NCBI GenBank assembly: GCA_965276825.1
Contig: OZ255630.1
Span: forward strand, 2,852,001-2,916,000
Origin: G965276765 sp965276825
Lineage (GTDB): Bacteria > Actinomycetota > Acidimicrobiia > Acidimicrobiales > Palsa-688
Direction of reading: 5' to 3'
DNA: 64,000 nt
Shown: piece after piece, positions 33,943 through 42,679 of the stretch
Numbering within the stretch: position 1 is the first letter of the stretch
How the letters are laid out: each line of letters opens with the position of its first letter
Translations under genes and position numbers: made by a program
The notes under the pieces: model-generated
Seen by the model: the letters and a program-made list of their open reading frames with translations, nothing else
Databases searched by the model: none
What the model was told of the DNA's origin: nothing

Positions 33943-34033
33943 GCTCCGCAAGCCGATCCCCTGTGACACAAAATGGACGTTCGCTCAGGAGGACTGACCG
34001 CCGTCCCGGATGCCTTCGGCCTGCGGGCGATGC

Positions 34034-34819
34034 TCAGGCGGTGTGGGCGAGCACGTTGATGACTGTCCCGCCGGGGTCCTCGACGAAGAAACGCCGCACC
34101 CCCCAGGGTTCGTCCGTGAGCGGGTAGACCACGCGCAACCCCCGGTCAAGGGCTGCTTGGTGGGCGGCGTCTACGGCCTCAGGACGGCCGAGGTCGACGC
34201 CGAGTTGAGGTTGGGGGTCGTCGAATCCCGCCGGCGGGATGATGACTTGGGCAGTGGGGTTGGCCGGCGAGGTGAGGCCGAGCACCGGTTGCTCCATGGC
34301 CACTTCGAAGCCAAGGACTTCGACATAGAAGGCCCGGGATTCGTCTAGGTGCTCACCTGATGGATAGGCGATGACCCGTACCGGGGCGGTGACCGTCTTG
34401 TCTGCGGTGGCACAGGCCGGCACGCTTGAGAAAGAGGCCTCGCCCTCCACGGGTTTGAAGGTGGTGCCTCTCCCGTTGGTGATGTGGAGTAGCTCCGCCT
34501 CCTCGGGGACTTTGACGGTGTGCCAGGTCCCCTGGGGGATGACGACGGTGGCGCCGGGGGTCATGGTCACGGTGTCAGGTCCGCCAGCGGCCTCGAAGAC
34601 CAGCTCGGCTGCGCCCGAGCGGCAGTGCACGATCTCGTCGCCTTCGGGGTGCACTTCCCAGTTGGCCCAGGATTCGGTGAGCCGGTAGGAGGAGATGAGC
34701 CAGCTCTGTAGGAGCGCATCAACGCTCGCCGACCACGGCCCGGAGGGACGGCGGACCGTGCCCCCCACCCGCACAATCCCAGTCCCCACGTTGCCCCCTG
34801 TGAGCGGCTCCTCCAGCAC
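34034..34819 (-). CDS. Chimeric protein: APH N-terminal piece + cupin + VOC domain
   Basis: One 261-residue frame joins three unrelated pieces. Residues 1-38 (LTGGNVGTGIVRVGGTVRRP, SGPWSASVDALLQ) are the typical start of small phosphotransferases. Residues about 39-115 are a cupin lacking its own N-terminus (SWANWEVHPEGDEIVHCRSG, MTPGATVVIPQGTWHTVKVP). Residues about 140-261 are a VOC protein (TAPVRVIAYPSGEHLDESRA, FYVEVLGFEVAMEQPVLGLT, GVRRFFVEDPGGTVINVLAH). A GTG before TAPVRV could start the VOC domain alone. The product, if made, is new in layout, and only the VOC part looks complete. Confidence 0.75.
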   Translation of the reverse strand: MLEEPLTGGNVGTGIVRVGGTVRRPSGPWSASVDALLQSWLISSYRLTESWANWEVHPEGDEIVHCRSGAAELVFEAAGGPDTVTMTPGATVVIPQGTWHTVKVPEEAELLHITNGRGTTFKPVEGEASFSSVPACATADKTVTAPVRVIAYPSGEHLDESRAFYVEVLGFEVAMEQPVLGLTSPANPTAQVIIPPAGFDDPQPQLGVDLGRPEAVDAAHQAALDRGLRVVYPLTDEPWGVRRFFVEDPGGTVINVLAHTA

Positions 34820-34966
34820 CTCGTCGACCCTACCGACGCGATGCCCTCCCTAGCGTCGGGCCGACAGCCACGCGTCGTCCCCCGAGCCTGCGCCCCTACC
34901 CGTTGATCCGCACTGCAGACACACGTGGTGAGACCGTCGTTCTGGCGCTGCGATCTGTCCGCTGGC

Positions 34967-35446
34967 TCAAGTGGAATCGGGCGGTGGATCGAACAAGGCC
35001 AGCTCTGAAGCATCCGGGGCCTGGAAGAACGCTTGCCATTCGTCAAGGTCGGCGCGACCGATCGGTTCGTTGATCCAGGGTGGCGCCGAGTTCCGAAGCT
35101 CGATGCGCCGCCAGAGTTCGTCGGTCGGGACTTCGAGGTAGTGCAGTTCGACGCCGACACCAAGGCCACGAGCCACGGTTCGCATGTCGTCACGTTCGAT
35201 CCGCGCCCAGAGCCCGAAGTCGAGAACGACGCTCAGGCCGAGGCCGAGGATCTCTTGACCCAGGCGCCAGAGCTCATGTTCGATCTTCTCACCGGTGGAC
35301 CTGTCCCACGGAGTGGAGCCAAGGGCCCAGTGCCACTCATCCTTCGTGAGGCGCACGGCGCCCCGCTCCGAAGCGAGCTGCGTGGCGAGCGTGGTCTTGC
35401 CGGCCCCTGGCAACCCGCAAGTGAGCATGAGTCGAGTCTCGCTCAC
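34967..35446 (-). CDS. AAA-type small kinase (zeta-toxin/AAA_33-like ATPase)
   Basis: A 159-residue P-loop kinase from GTG 35,446 (SETRLMLTCGLPGAGKTTLA). Walker A is GLPGAGKTT, followed by RLTKDEWHWALG and a later VVLDFGLWARIERDDMRTVA. This family contains small-molecule and polynucleotide kinases and resembles zeta-type enzymes. The start could also lie upstream. No antitoxin is seen next to it, so a stand-alone kinase of unknown substrate is most likely. Confidence 0.82.
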   Translation of the reverse strand: MSETRLMLTCGLPGAGKTTLATQLASERGAVRLTKDEWHWALGSTPWDRSTGEKIEHELWRLGQEILGLGLSVVLDFGLWARIERDDMRTVARGLGVGVELHYLEVPTDELWRRIELRNSAPPWINEPIGRADLDEWQAFFQAPDASELALFDPPPDST

Positions 35447-35645
35447 GCCATGCAAGTCAAGCAGGCCCGGATGTGGCTGAGCGCGTACACAGGCCCAGCG
35501 GGTCGCTGTCGGGACCACGCATAGCAGCGCTCAGCCGCGGCGACGCCGACCACGCTCGACCCGCCCGATTCGGCGATCCCGAGCGAACCGACGACGCAGG
35601 GCTCGCTCCAGCGGCCCTCAGGAATAGTCCGTGTACCCTCGGGGC

Positions 35646-36131
35646 GTGACGGTTGGGCTGTACGCAGGATCATTCGATCCCGTCCATCTTGGCCACGTGG
35701 CTCTCATCAGCACGGCTTCTGAGAAGTTCGACCGACTAGTCGTCGTCGTGGCCGCCAATCCACAGAAGCGAACCGGGATGTTCTCGGTGCCCGAGCGAGT
35801 CCAAATGCTCGAAGCGGCCTGTCGCCACCTCGGGAACGTGGATGTCGCCGCCGGCGCCGGTCTACTCATCGACATGGCCGACATAGTGGGGGCGGACGTG
35901 CTGGTGAGAAGTGCTGGCAAGGAGCATGTCGATGAGAAGCAGATGGCGTACATGAACGGCTGTGAGGGGCTCCCGACCCTGCTTGTCCCATCGGACCCGG
36001 AGACAGCGTTCATCTCGTCCTCTCAGGTTCGGTCGCTCATCGCAGTCGACGCCCTCGATGCCGTCGCCAGATTCGTTCCTCCCGCCGTGGCTGATGTGGT
36101 GAAGGGGCTACGAGAAGAAGTGACAGGTTGA
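35646..36131 (+). CDS. Nucleotidyltransferase related to phosphopantetheine adenylyltransferase (CoaD-like)
   Basis: A 161-residue protein from GTG 35,646 with the cytidylyltransferase fold. The nucleotide-binding motif is GLYAGSFDPVHLGHVALIST, where housekeeping CoaD usually has TNGH. The second motif ISSSQVRSLIAV matches CoaD's ISSSxVR. CoaD transfers AMP from ATP to 4'-phosphopantetheine; here the altered motif and island location suggest a paralogue with another or relaxed substrate. Confidence 0.8.
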   Translation: MTVGLYAGSFDPVHLGHVALISTASEKFDRLVVVVAANPQKRTGMFSVPERVQMLEAACRHLGNVDVAAGAGLLIDMADIVGADVLVRSAGKEHVDEKQMAYMNGCEGLPTLLVPSDPETAFISSSQVRSLIAVDALDAVARFVPPAVADVVKGLREEVTG

Positions 36132-36467
36132 CTGAGCCGCCGCCTGTGAGACGCTCCGAACGCGCCCCCACCCCGTTCAGCTGTACAAGAACTACCGCGA
36201 CCGAGTCGGCGCTCGGCGCCTTGAAGCGAGCTCAGAGCGACGCACCAGAACGACAATGGGTCCGGGCCCGGTGGGTCGCAGAATGGCGTGTCTCGTGCGC
36301 TCCGTCAGGCGAATTATGGTCCCCGAGGGCGGGTGTGCGGCCCCCGCAAGCGCGACGCCAACTCCGTCGATCTCCTCACCTTTCTGCGGCTACACCGCCG
36401 AGCGAGGCCGGGCGAAGATCGGGTGTTGTCGGCCGCTGCCGCTCATACGCAGCGCGAGACTGGCAAG
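36132..36467. other. Gap without a supported gene
   Basis: Open frames here (for example one reading ALKRAQSDAPERQWVRARWV) have no start with a ribosome binding site and no recognisable domain. The region may contain the promoter of the following gene and gene debris. Confidence 0.3.
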
Positions 36468-37124
36468 ATGGCAGCAAGAGATCTTGCCGAGTTGCTGGCT
36501 GGGTTGCTGCGGCCGGGCCGGGTCGTGTTGGTGGGCGAGGTGCACGGAACGAACGAGATTCCTGCTCTGTTCGGTCGCGCCGTCACCCTCGCCGTCGGGC
36601 GAGGCCGGGTGCTGGTTGGCGTCGAGCTGGACCCGGTTGCGCTGTCGGATCGCGGCTGCCTCCCATGGACTGCCCCACCGGGTCGACAGGACGGTCGGGC
36701 GAGCGTCGCGATGGCTGCGCTTGTCGACACCGCTCACCGGCTCACCCGGGCCACGACGTTTCCGCTCTGCCGTTCCGTCCCCGGCGAGGGACCGGATGCG
36801 GGAATGGCGGCGGTGATCATGGCTGAGATGGCTCGTGGGCCGCTGGAGCCGGTGCTGGCCTTGGTGGGTAACGCCCACGCCGCTACTTCACCGAGCGATG
36901 TCGACGCCGCCAGCCGGCCGACAGGACCCCGCCTTCGTGTTGCCGGTCTCGACGTGGTGAGCGTGCTCGGAGTTCCATCCGGGGGTACCTTTTGGGGCGT
37001 CACCGAACCGTTCGGCTCGGGCAGCGTCCAACAGCTCGGGGAGATGGCCTTTCAACCGCTGGCTGACCGTTACGACCTGGCAGTGGAGATCGGACCGGTT
37101 AGTGCCGCCCTCCCCGTGGGCTGA
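36468..37124 (+). CDS. Tiki/ChaN/TraB-superfamily-like protein
   Basis: A 218-residue protein from ATG 36,468. The paired motifs of the Tiki-like superfamily are visible: GRVVLVGEVHGTNEIPALFG (G-E-x-H) near the start and PVLALVGNAHA (G-N-x-H) late in the protein, with a conserved LVGVELDPVAL between. Members are proteases or haem-binding proteins, or erythromycin-esterase-like hydrolases; which applies cannot be said. No signal peptide is seen. Confidence 0.6.
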   Translation: MAARDLAELLAGLLRPGRVVLVGEVHGTNEIPALFGRAVTLAVGRGRVLVGVELDPVALSDRGCLPWTAPPGRQDGRASVAMAALVDTAHRLTRATTFPLCRSVPGEGPDAGMAAVIMAEMARGPLEPVLALVGNAHAATSPSDVDAASRPTGPRLRVAGLDVVSVLGVPSGGTFWGVTEPFGSGSVQQLGEMAFQPLADRYDLAVEIGPVSAALPVG

Positions 37125-37287
37125 GAGCCACACGCGCCGTTGATAGCGGGGTGATAGGGCAGCCCCCGACCGGTGTGGCGCTCGGGCCGATTTGCTCGAG
37201 ACCATCAGTCACGTCCGACCCCGGGGCGGTCAGTCGCGTTGCCGGGTCGGAGGCCGAGCCGGTCCGTTCCGGGGGTGGAGGAGTCAG

Positions 37288-38154
37288 TCAGAGGCGGCGG
37301 TCTTCGGGTTGGCGCTCGACTGCGAGCACGGCGAAGGCGGTGCTGGGTAGCGCCCAGCCATCCGAGGTGCGGTATCTCTCGATGGCGTCGGTGACAGCGG
37401 ACAGGCATCGCGAGCGGACGTCGGAGTCGGTGACGGTGTCCCATCGATCTGCGACGGGTCCCCCTTCCTCCAGCAGACCGGCAAGCTGCGCATGACTGGA
37501 GACCTGTCGTGCTCCTGTGAGGGCCTCGATCACGGTTGGCTCCCAGCCCGCAGCCCTGAGCGTCGAACGGATCACATCGGGATCGCTGAGTTCGTCACCG
37601 CGAGGCTCCGGGAGCGGTCGGCGGTAGTCGAGCCCGAGCAGCGCGGCGACGGCGAGCACCGGCTCGTACATCCAGGGGTTCGTCTCTAAAGGGCCCCAGG
37701 TGGTGAAAGCAAGGCGTCCCCCGGGGCGAACCGCTCGGCGGACGTTGCGGAAAGCCGCGGCCGGGTTGGACACCATCGTCAGCGCGAACCGGGAGAACCC
37801 GGCAGTGAAACCAACCCCGATGTCACCCGTCTCGATGTCGATGGCGGCGAACGACACGTTGGGCAGGCCGGCACACCTACGTTGCGCCAACTCCAGCATC
37901 GCCTGCGAAGTGTCAACGGCGAGAACCGCTCCCGTCGGGCCCACTTGACCTGCCAGCACCGCGGTCGTCGTGCCTGGACCGCAGCCCAGGTCGACCACGA
38001 CCTCGCCGGGCTTCAGGGCGAGCGAGGCCATGGCCATCCGCCCGTATTCGTCGAGGTGGGTGTCGATCTCGGGCAGGTTCCGTTCCCATGATCTCGACCG
38101 CCGATCCCAATATCCATCAGCCGGAGCAGCAGCGCCCCGCTCCAGTTGGCCCAT
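37288..38154 (-). CDS. Class I SAM-dependent methyltransferase
   Basis: A 288-residue enzyme from ATG 38,154 after a GAGGAGG site; the frame is longer upstream without support. SAM motif I is EVVVDLGCGPGTTTAVLAGQ, followed by AVLAVDTSQAMLELAQRRCA, VSFAAIDIETGDIGVGF and RAVRPGGRLAFTTWGPLE. The C-terminal half (DPDVIRSTLRAAGWEPTVIE) is typical of UbiE/COQ5-like or small-molecule methyltransferases. Acceptor unknown. Confidence 0.9.
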   Translation of the reverse strand: MGQLERGAAAPADGYWDRRSRSWERNLPEIDTHLDEYGRMAMASLALKPGEVVVDLGCGPGTTTAVLAGQVGPTGAVLAVDTSQAMLELAQRRCAGLPNVSFAAIDIETGDIGVGFTAGFSRFALTMVSNPAAAFRNVRRAVRPGGRLAFTTWGPLETNPWMYEPVLAVAALLGLDYRRPLPEPRGDELSDPDVIRSTLRAAGWEPTVIEALTGARQVSSHAQLAGLLEEGGPVADRWDTVTDSDVRSRCLSAVTDAIERYRTSDGWALPSTAFAVLAVERQPEDRRL

Positions 38155-38385
38155 CCATCCTCCTCGCCTCAAGCGGTTCAAGAATCGCACACCTTCACAG
38201 CGTTCGCCCTTCGACGCCGACGTGCAGAACACGCCCAGATTGATCCACCTCAAGCGAGCCAGCCATCGACCCCACCCGCTCTGAAGCGGCGCACCACGTC
38301 ATCGGCACGGCGCAGAATGCCGCGCCCGAATGACGGTCCGGGCCCGTCCGGCAAGAGCGCAGATCGGCACGTCGGGGTGCTGCCG

Positions 38386-39288
38386 CTAGGCGCTGTACCG
38401 GTCGAGTACGCGCTCGGCTCTGTCGAGTTGCCGGGGTACATCTTCGGGGTGGTGGCGGATCGCCCAGTCCGTGCTCCTGAGCGCCATGTGCGCGATATAC
38501 GCCCGCAGTACGCGTGGCTCGATCAGATGCTCCACCCGGTCCCAGATCTGCTGGCCGACTCCGTCGAGATCGAACGCGAATGTCGCCAGGTCGAATCGGT
38601 GATCGCCGGCGCATGCCCCCTCCCAGTCGATGATGCCGCTGAGCGTTCCGTCGTTACTGGCCAGGAGGTTGCCGGTGTGCAGGTCGAGGTGAACCAGCCC
38701 GCAGGTCGGGAACCATGAGACGTCGGTGTCGGCGCCGACGGCCTCGATGCGCTCGAGAAGCCGGGCACTCCGCGCCGTCCGTGAGCGCATCGACTCGTGC
38801 ATGACCCACCCGTCCTCGCCGACGGTGAGGGTGTGGACCATGAACTCGCCCCAGGAACGCACCGACGGCGCCGGAGCAGGGCCGGCGATCCCGCCTGCCG
38901 CAGCGACGCACTCGAACACCCGGTCGACCATGTCCCGCGAAGCCCTCAGCGCGCCGTGACCGTCGCTGCGCTGCCACGAGCGCCCCGGGAGCACGCGCTG
39001 AGCAGAAACCGTCCAGCCGTCCACGACACCGACGAAGGGGTACTCGGGAACGGGCACGCCGCGAGAACGCAGCACATTGAGCGCAGGCAGGAGGAGCGCG
39101 TAGCGGTCGACGACGGTCTCGTCCAGGAACCACTTGAGAACCACGGGCGCGCCGTCCGGCGCAGTGGCGAACCAGGCACCCCCGTCGGACTCCCCCATCT
39201 CAGCGCGGGCATCAAGCTCGAAGCCCAGCTCACGCAGCCGTTCGGGGTTCACCCGACCGGTGAACGCCCGCACGCCGTCACCTTGCAC
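38386..39288 (-). CDS. Phosphotransferase of the APH family
   Basis: An intact 300-residue kinase-fold protein from GTG 39,288. It has the N-lobe lysine in GAPVVLKWFLDETV, the catalytic loop CGLVHLDLHTGNLLASNDGT (H-x-D-x-x-x-x-N) and the metal motif SGIIDWEGACAGDHRFDLAT. The phosphate acceptor could be an aminoglycoside, a homoserine-like compound or another metabolite. Confidence 0.88.
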   Translation of the reverse strand: MQGDGVRAFTGRVNPERLRELGFELDARAEMGESDGGAWFATAPDGAPVVLKWFLDETVVDRYALLLPALNVLRSRGVPVPEYPFVGVVDGWTVSAQRVLPGRSWQRSDGHGALRASRDMVDRVFECVAAAGGIAGPAPAPSVRSWGEFMVHTLTVGEDGWVMHESMRSRTARSARLLERIEAVGADTDVSWFPTCGLVHLDLHTGNLLASNDGTLSGIIDWEGACAGDHRFDLATFAFDLDGVGQQIWDRVEHLIEPRVLRAYIAHMALRSTDWAIRHHPEDVPRQLDRAERVLDRYSA

Positions 39289-39678
39289 GGCCTGACCGCC
39301 TCGTCACCGAACGGCTGCTCCCGGCGTATCAACTTCTCCCGGACGCCCGACCAGCCACCCGACACACCTCTCCCCTCGGCCATGACCTTCAGTCTGCCCG
39401 CCCCGATCAACCGCACCGAACAGCGACCCGGTATCGCGAGATGACGAACACAACGGCACCTCGGGCGCGCGGGGTTGGCGTGCCCGAGGGAGCAGATCGA
39501 CGGCTGCGGGCGCCCCCCCAACAGCTACCGACGACGGTGGCGAGTTGCCCGGCAGGTTCCGGCCGCCGGACGTGGTCGCCGAGGAGGGCTCGGCGACCAT
39601 CACGCCGACTCTGGGCTTCGGACGGGGTGCGGCAGCCTGCCGGTGACAGACGCTGATCGTCCTTTGGGATGTGCGTCT
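39289..39678. other. Gap without a supported gene
   Basis: No frame in these 390 bases shows a domain, a ribosome binding site or neighbour-like codon use. The region is GC-rich spacer between a phosphotransferase and the LanC-like gene. Confidence 0.3.
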
Positions 39679-40882
39679 TCAGCGCGATCGGCGGACGCTG
39701 ACGGCGGGGTGGTCGGGCCACTGGATGGCGTAGTCGCCGGCGCCGCCCTCCCTGAGACGGGCGTAGCGGAGTATCTCGCGAACGATGCCGGCGTTGCCCA
39801 TGGCCCATCCGGGTCGCGGTGGTAGCTCCGGAGGCGTCGCCCGGTGCTCGTAGTTCGACCACCGCACGCCCATCCCATCGACGGTCGCTCGGGCGATGAG
39901 GTCATCGACCAAGTCGTCGGCGAACCTCACAGTCGTCACCTACCTCCACGATGCGGTCGCAGGCGAGGGCGAGCACGCCAGCGGTCCCGCAGCACCGGCC
40001 GTTGTTGTCCCAGAACCCTGGTCTCAGCCGGCGCGGGATCCCTGATCCGGTCACGGTGTGCCAGCAGCGATCAACGAGTGTGGTCCACGCCGAGTCCTTC
40101 GTGACCGTTGCGAGCAGCCGGAAGACCTGCGCGTCCCCGGCGGGACCGTTGCACCATCCGAAGCTGTATCGCTGGATCAGGTCGGGACGGTGCGGCGGGT
40201 CGCTGTGCGCCACGAGGAAGCCGTCGGGTCCCCCCTCGTTGCGGCTGACGACATCGGCCGCTCCCGCCAGCGCGAGCTCCACGAGATCGTCCCTACCGGC
40301 GGCGCCGCCGATCGCAGCCAGCGCGTAGACGATGCCCAACGTGCCGTGCGCGATGTGATGCGACCGTGGCGGTGTCGGTCGCACGGGCCAGTTCACGCCG
40401 CGGACGGTACGGTCCGCCGTCGTCACATAGGGGGTGACCGCCATGACGGCCAGCTCCAGGTCCCCGGCGTGCAACGCTGCGAGCCCAACGCCCGCGTTCC
40501 CCGAGAGCAGCTCGAACATCGGGCTCCACCGCTGACCGTCGAACCGACTCCGGACGTGATCGAGGGCCCGGATGGCATCGTCAGGTCTCCCCAGCGCTCG
40601 AAAGGCGAACGCAAGGCCCGCCAAACCGAAGTACAGGGAACTGTCCCGGAGGTCCTCGACCGCCGCACTGAGCGTGCTCAGGCCATCGGCAACCGCGCGG
40701 GCGTAGCGGTCGTCGCCCAGCACGTGAGCAGCTTCCGCCAAAGCCAACAGCACGCCGGCCTGCCCGTGGTAGAGGGAAGGATCTCCGTCCTCAGCGTCTG
40801 AATGGTCGACCAGCCACTCCGCCGCCCCCCGAGCGAGCCCCCTCACCTGCGTGGCCCGTGCGCCAGGAGAGAAAGGCCCCAC
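39679..40882 (-). pseudogene. LanC-like protein, frameshifted near its C-terminus
   Basis: The main frame (GTG 40,882) shows the LanC-like alpha-toroid repeats: DPSLYHGQAGVLLALAEAAH, SSLYFGLAGLAFAFRALG, HHIAHGTLGIVYALAAIGGA, RYSFGWCNGPAGDAQVFRLL and DNNGRCCGTAGVLALACDRI. The WCNG and CCG cysteines are the usual zinc ligands. At about 39,935 the family sequence shifts to another frame: TVRFADDLVDDLIARATVDG, VRWSNYEHRATPPELPPRPG and WAMGNAGIVREILRYARL, ending at 39,679. One indel separates it from an intact protein of about 400 residues. No lanthipeptide precursor or LanB/LanM partner is visible. Confidence 0.8.
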
Positions 40883-41086
40883 AACCTGCGATCGTACGAC
40901 CGCCCCGCCACGAGAAGCTCGGACAAGCGCCTACCCGACCAAGGTGGGTAGCGGACCCTGAGAGCCCCTCGTCGACATCGCAACACGAACGCCGGCCTGG
41001 GCGTCCAGCCAGAACGCCGCATCCGTGCGCTGACGCCGGGTGCCGACCGTCGACGCCCACCGACGCAGATCGAGTCCTCTTTGTTG

Positions 41087-42295
41087 TCAAGAGGCTGCTG
41101 GGGATTTCTTCGGGCGTTCAGTAGGGGTGGTCGTGGTACGGGTCCGGGCTTGGCGTCGTAGGGTCGTTGCCGGTCCGGGAGTGGCTGGTCCGAAGAGTCG
41201 GTGTTCGGGGTGCGAGCCGGCCGCGCTGGATTCTGTGACGTTCCCCGGTTGCCCTCCCGGACCCTTGCCGACCCCGAGGCGGGCGTCTTCGAGCAGCTGG
41301 CCGAACACGGCGTCGCTGACCCGTCGCTTCAGGGCGCGCAGGGCTTCTTTCCCGGTTTTGCCCTCGGCGATCTTGCGCTCGTAGTAGGCCCTCCCTGAGC
41401 TGTGGGTGTGAGCGACCTGGGTGACGGCGGCCATGTGGATGGCGTGGTTGACCCGCCGGTTGCCTCGTCTCGAGAGCCGGAAGACTTTCTTCGGCCCGGA
41501 CGACACCTCGATAGGTGCGGTGCCGTTGTAGGAGGCGAAGTGGGCCTTGTTCGGGATGTGGCCGGCGTCGGCGACCTCCCCGATGATCGTCGCGGCCACG
41601 ACTGGGCCGACCCCGTAGACTTGGGTGAGCGTCGTCTTTGACGCTTTGACCGTGACGGCCAGGCGTGCTTTGGCGGTGCGGATCTGCTCGTCGATGCGGA
41701 CCAGGTCGGCCAGGAACTCGCAGGCGAGCTCGTAGCGGGCCGTCGCCACCGCACCAACTGGCTCGAAGGCGTCGAGGAGACGGGTTGCGGCCGCGGCACG
41801 GATCTGGCCCTTGACGCCGCCGGGGATCAGCTCGCACAGCACGGCGTGGAGACGGCAAACGACCTGGGTGCGCGCCCCGGACAGGTCACGCTGCCGTTTC
41901 GCCCACACCTTCATCACCGCAGCGTGATCCTCCGCGGTCACCGCCCGCACGTTGGGCGAGCGCAGAGCGGCGACTGCGACCGAGCGGGCGTCGTTGGGGT
42001 CGTTCTTGTTGCTCGACCCGTTCGCCAGCAACCGGACCCGGGAGGCCAGCTTCGGCTGCACGTCCACGACCCGCTGGCCTGCGGCCACGAGCTGCTGCGC
42101 CAACAAGTAGCCGAGGCCGCCTGCGCCCTCCACCGCCCAGGTCCGCTCCGGCCACTGCTGCGCCCACGCCAGCAACCGGATCGTCTGGTCGACGCCGGCC
42201 CGGACCTTTAGTTGGCCGAGCGGGGTCTCCGCCGGGTCGATCGCCGCCGCCGTATGCGATGCCTTGTGCGGGTCGATCCCGATGATCACAGCCAT
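41087..42295 (-). CDS. IS110-family transposase (DEDD recombinase)
   Basis: A 402-residue transposase from ATG 42,295 after GAGGAGGGAA. The N-terminal DEDD domain shows VIIGIDPHKASHTAAAIDP, TWAVEGAGGLGYLLAQQL, VDVQPKLASRVRLL and NKNDPNDARSVAVAAL. The C-terminal domain shows VYGVGPVVAATIIGEVADAG, SYNGTAPIEVSSGPKKVFRL and NRRVNHAIHMAAVTQVA with the catalytic serine region. The basic C-terminal tail of about 60 residues is longer than in many members. No lesion is seen, so it could be active. Confidence 0.92.
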   Translation of the reverse strand: MAVIIGIDPHKASHTAAAIDPAETPLGQLKVRAGVDQTIRLLAWAQQWPERTWAVEGAGGLGYLLAQQLVAAGQRVVDVQPKLASRVRLLANGSSNKNDPNDARSVAVAALRSPNVRAVTAEDHAAVMKVWAKRQRDLSGARTQVVCRLHAVLCELIPGGVKGQIRAAAATRLLDAFEPVGAVATARYELACEFLADLVRIDEQIRTAKARLAVTVKASKTTLTQVYGVGPVVAATIIGEVADAGHIPNKAHFASYNGTAPIEVSSGPKKVFRLSRRGNRRVNHAIHMAAVTQVAHTHSSGRAYYERKIAEGKTGKEALRALKRRVSDAVFGQLLEDARLGVGKGPGGQPGNVTESSAAGSHPEHRLFGPATPGPATTLRRQARTRTTTTPTERPKKSPAAS

Positions 42296-42520
42296 CAGTT
42301 CCCTCCTCGTCTCGAGTCGATGTCGGGACCGTGGTGGGCACGTCTGATTTCAGGTCTTGGCGGTCGCGCCTCTTTTCAGCCACACCACGGCAACCCGACG
42401 GGACTGACACCTCGTTCGGAAGCCAGACCTCACGGCCGGCAGACGGTTCGTGAGCCAGCCCGTCGGGTCCCCGAGACGCTACGGCCACGCCGCAACGCCC
42501 CGCACTGATCATCAATCAGA
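42296..42520 (-). ncRNA. Candidate IS110 bridge RNA (structured leader)
   Basis: Upstream of the transposase gene, ACCCGACGGG at 42,393-42,402 pairs perfectly with CCCGTCGGGT at 42,459-42,468, enclosing a 56-base loop. This is the same kind of long-range hairpin seen in the leader of the first IS110 element. Transcript ends and guide loops cannot be assigned by eye. Confidence 0.4.
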
Positions 42521-42679
42521 CGGGTCGGGCGACCGGCTACCGCCACGGAGCGTGAGGGCCACGGGAGGACGGAGCGTCGCGCCGAGTCGGGCGCGTTGCG
42601 ATCATGACAGGCAGATCTGGATGCGCTGCCATTCTGATCGCTCGGCCCTCCGCAGCTCGATGGGGAGGCGCTCCCCGGT

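Larger units (their letters stand above)
41064..42520 (-). mobile_element. IS110-family insertion sequence (second, different element)
   Basis: The element has an intact transposase gene (41,087-42,295, minus), a short right end (CTCTTGACAACAAAGAGG at about 41,089-41,072) and a roughly 225-base structured leader upstream of the gene. As usual for IS110, no terminal inverted repeats mark the ends, so boundaries are approximate. Its transposase is clearly different from that of the first IS110 element. Confidence 0.72.

Noticed and set aside
15341..33969. Classical integron with attC sites
   Set aside because: The recurrent motif has no GTTRRRY/RYYYAAC core pair, cargo genes lie in both orientations, and no IntI-type integrase is present. 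The only tyrosine recombinase is the element integrase at 55-57 kb.
40038..40053. Another motif-like string, GGGATCCCTGATCCGG
   Set aside because: It lies inside the LanC-like coding sequence and breaks the second half of the consensus, so it is treated as a chance match.
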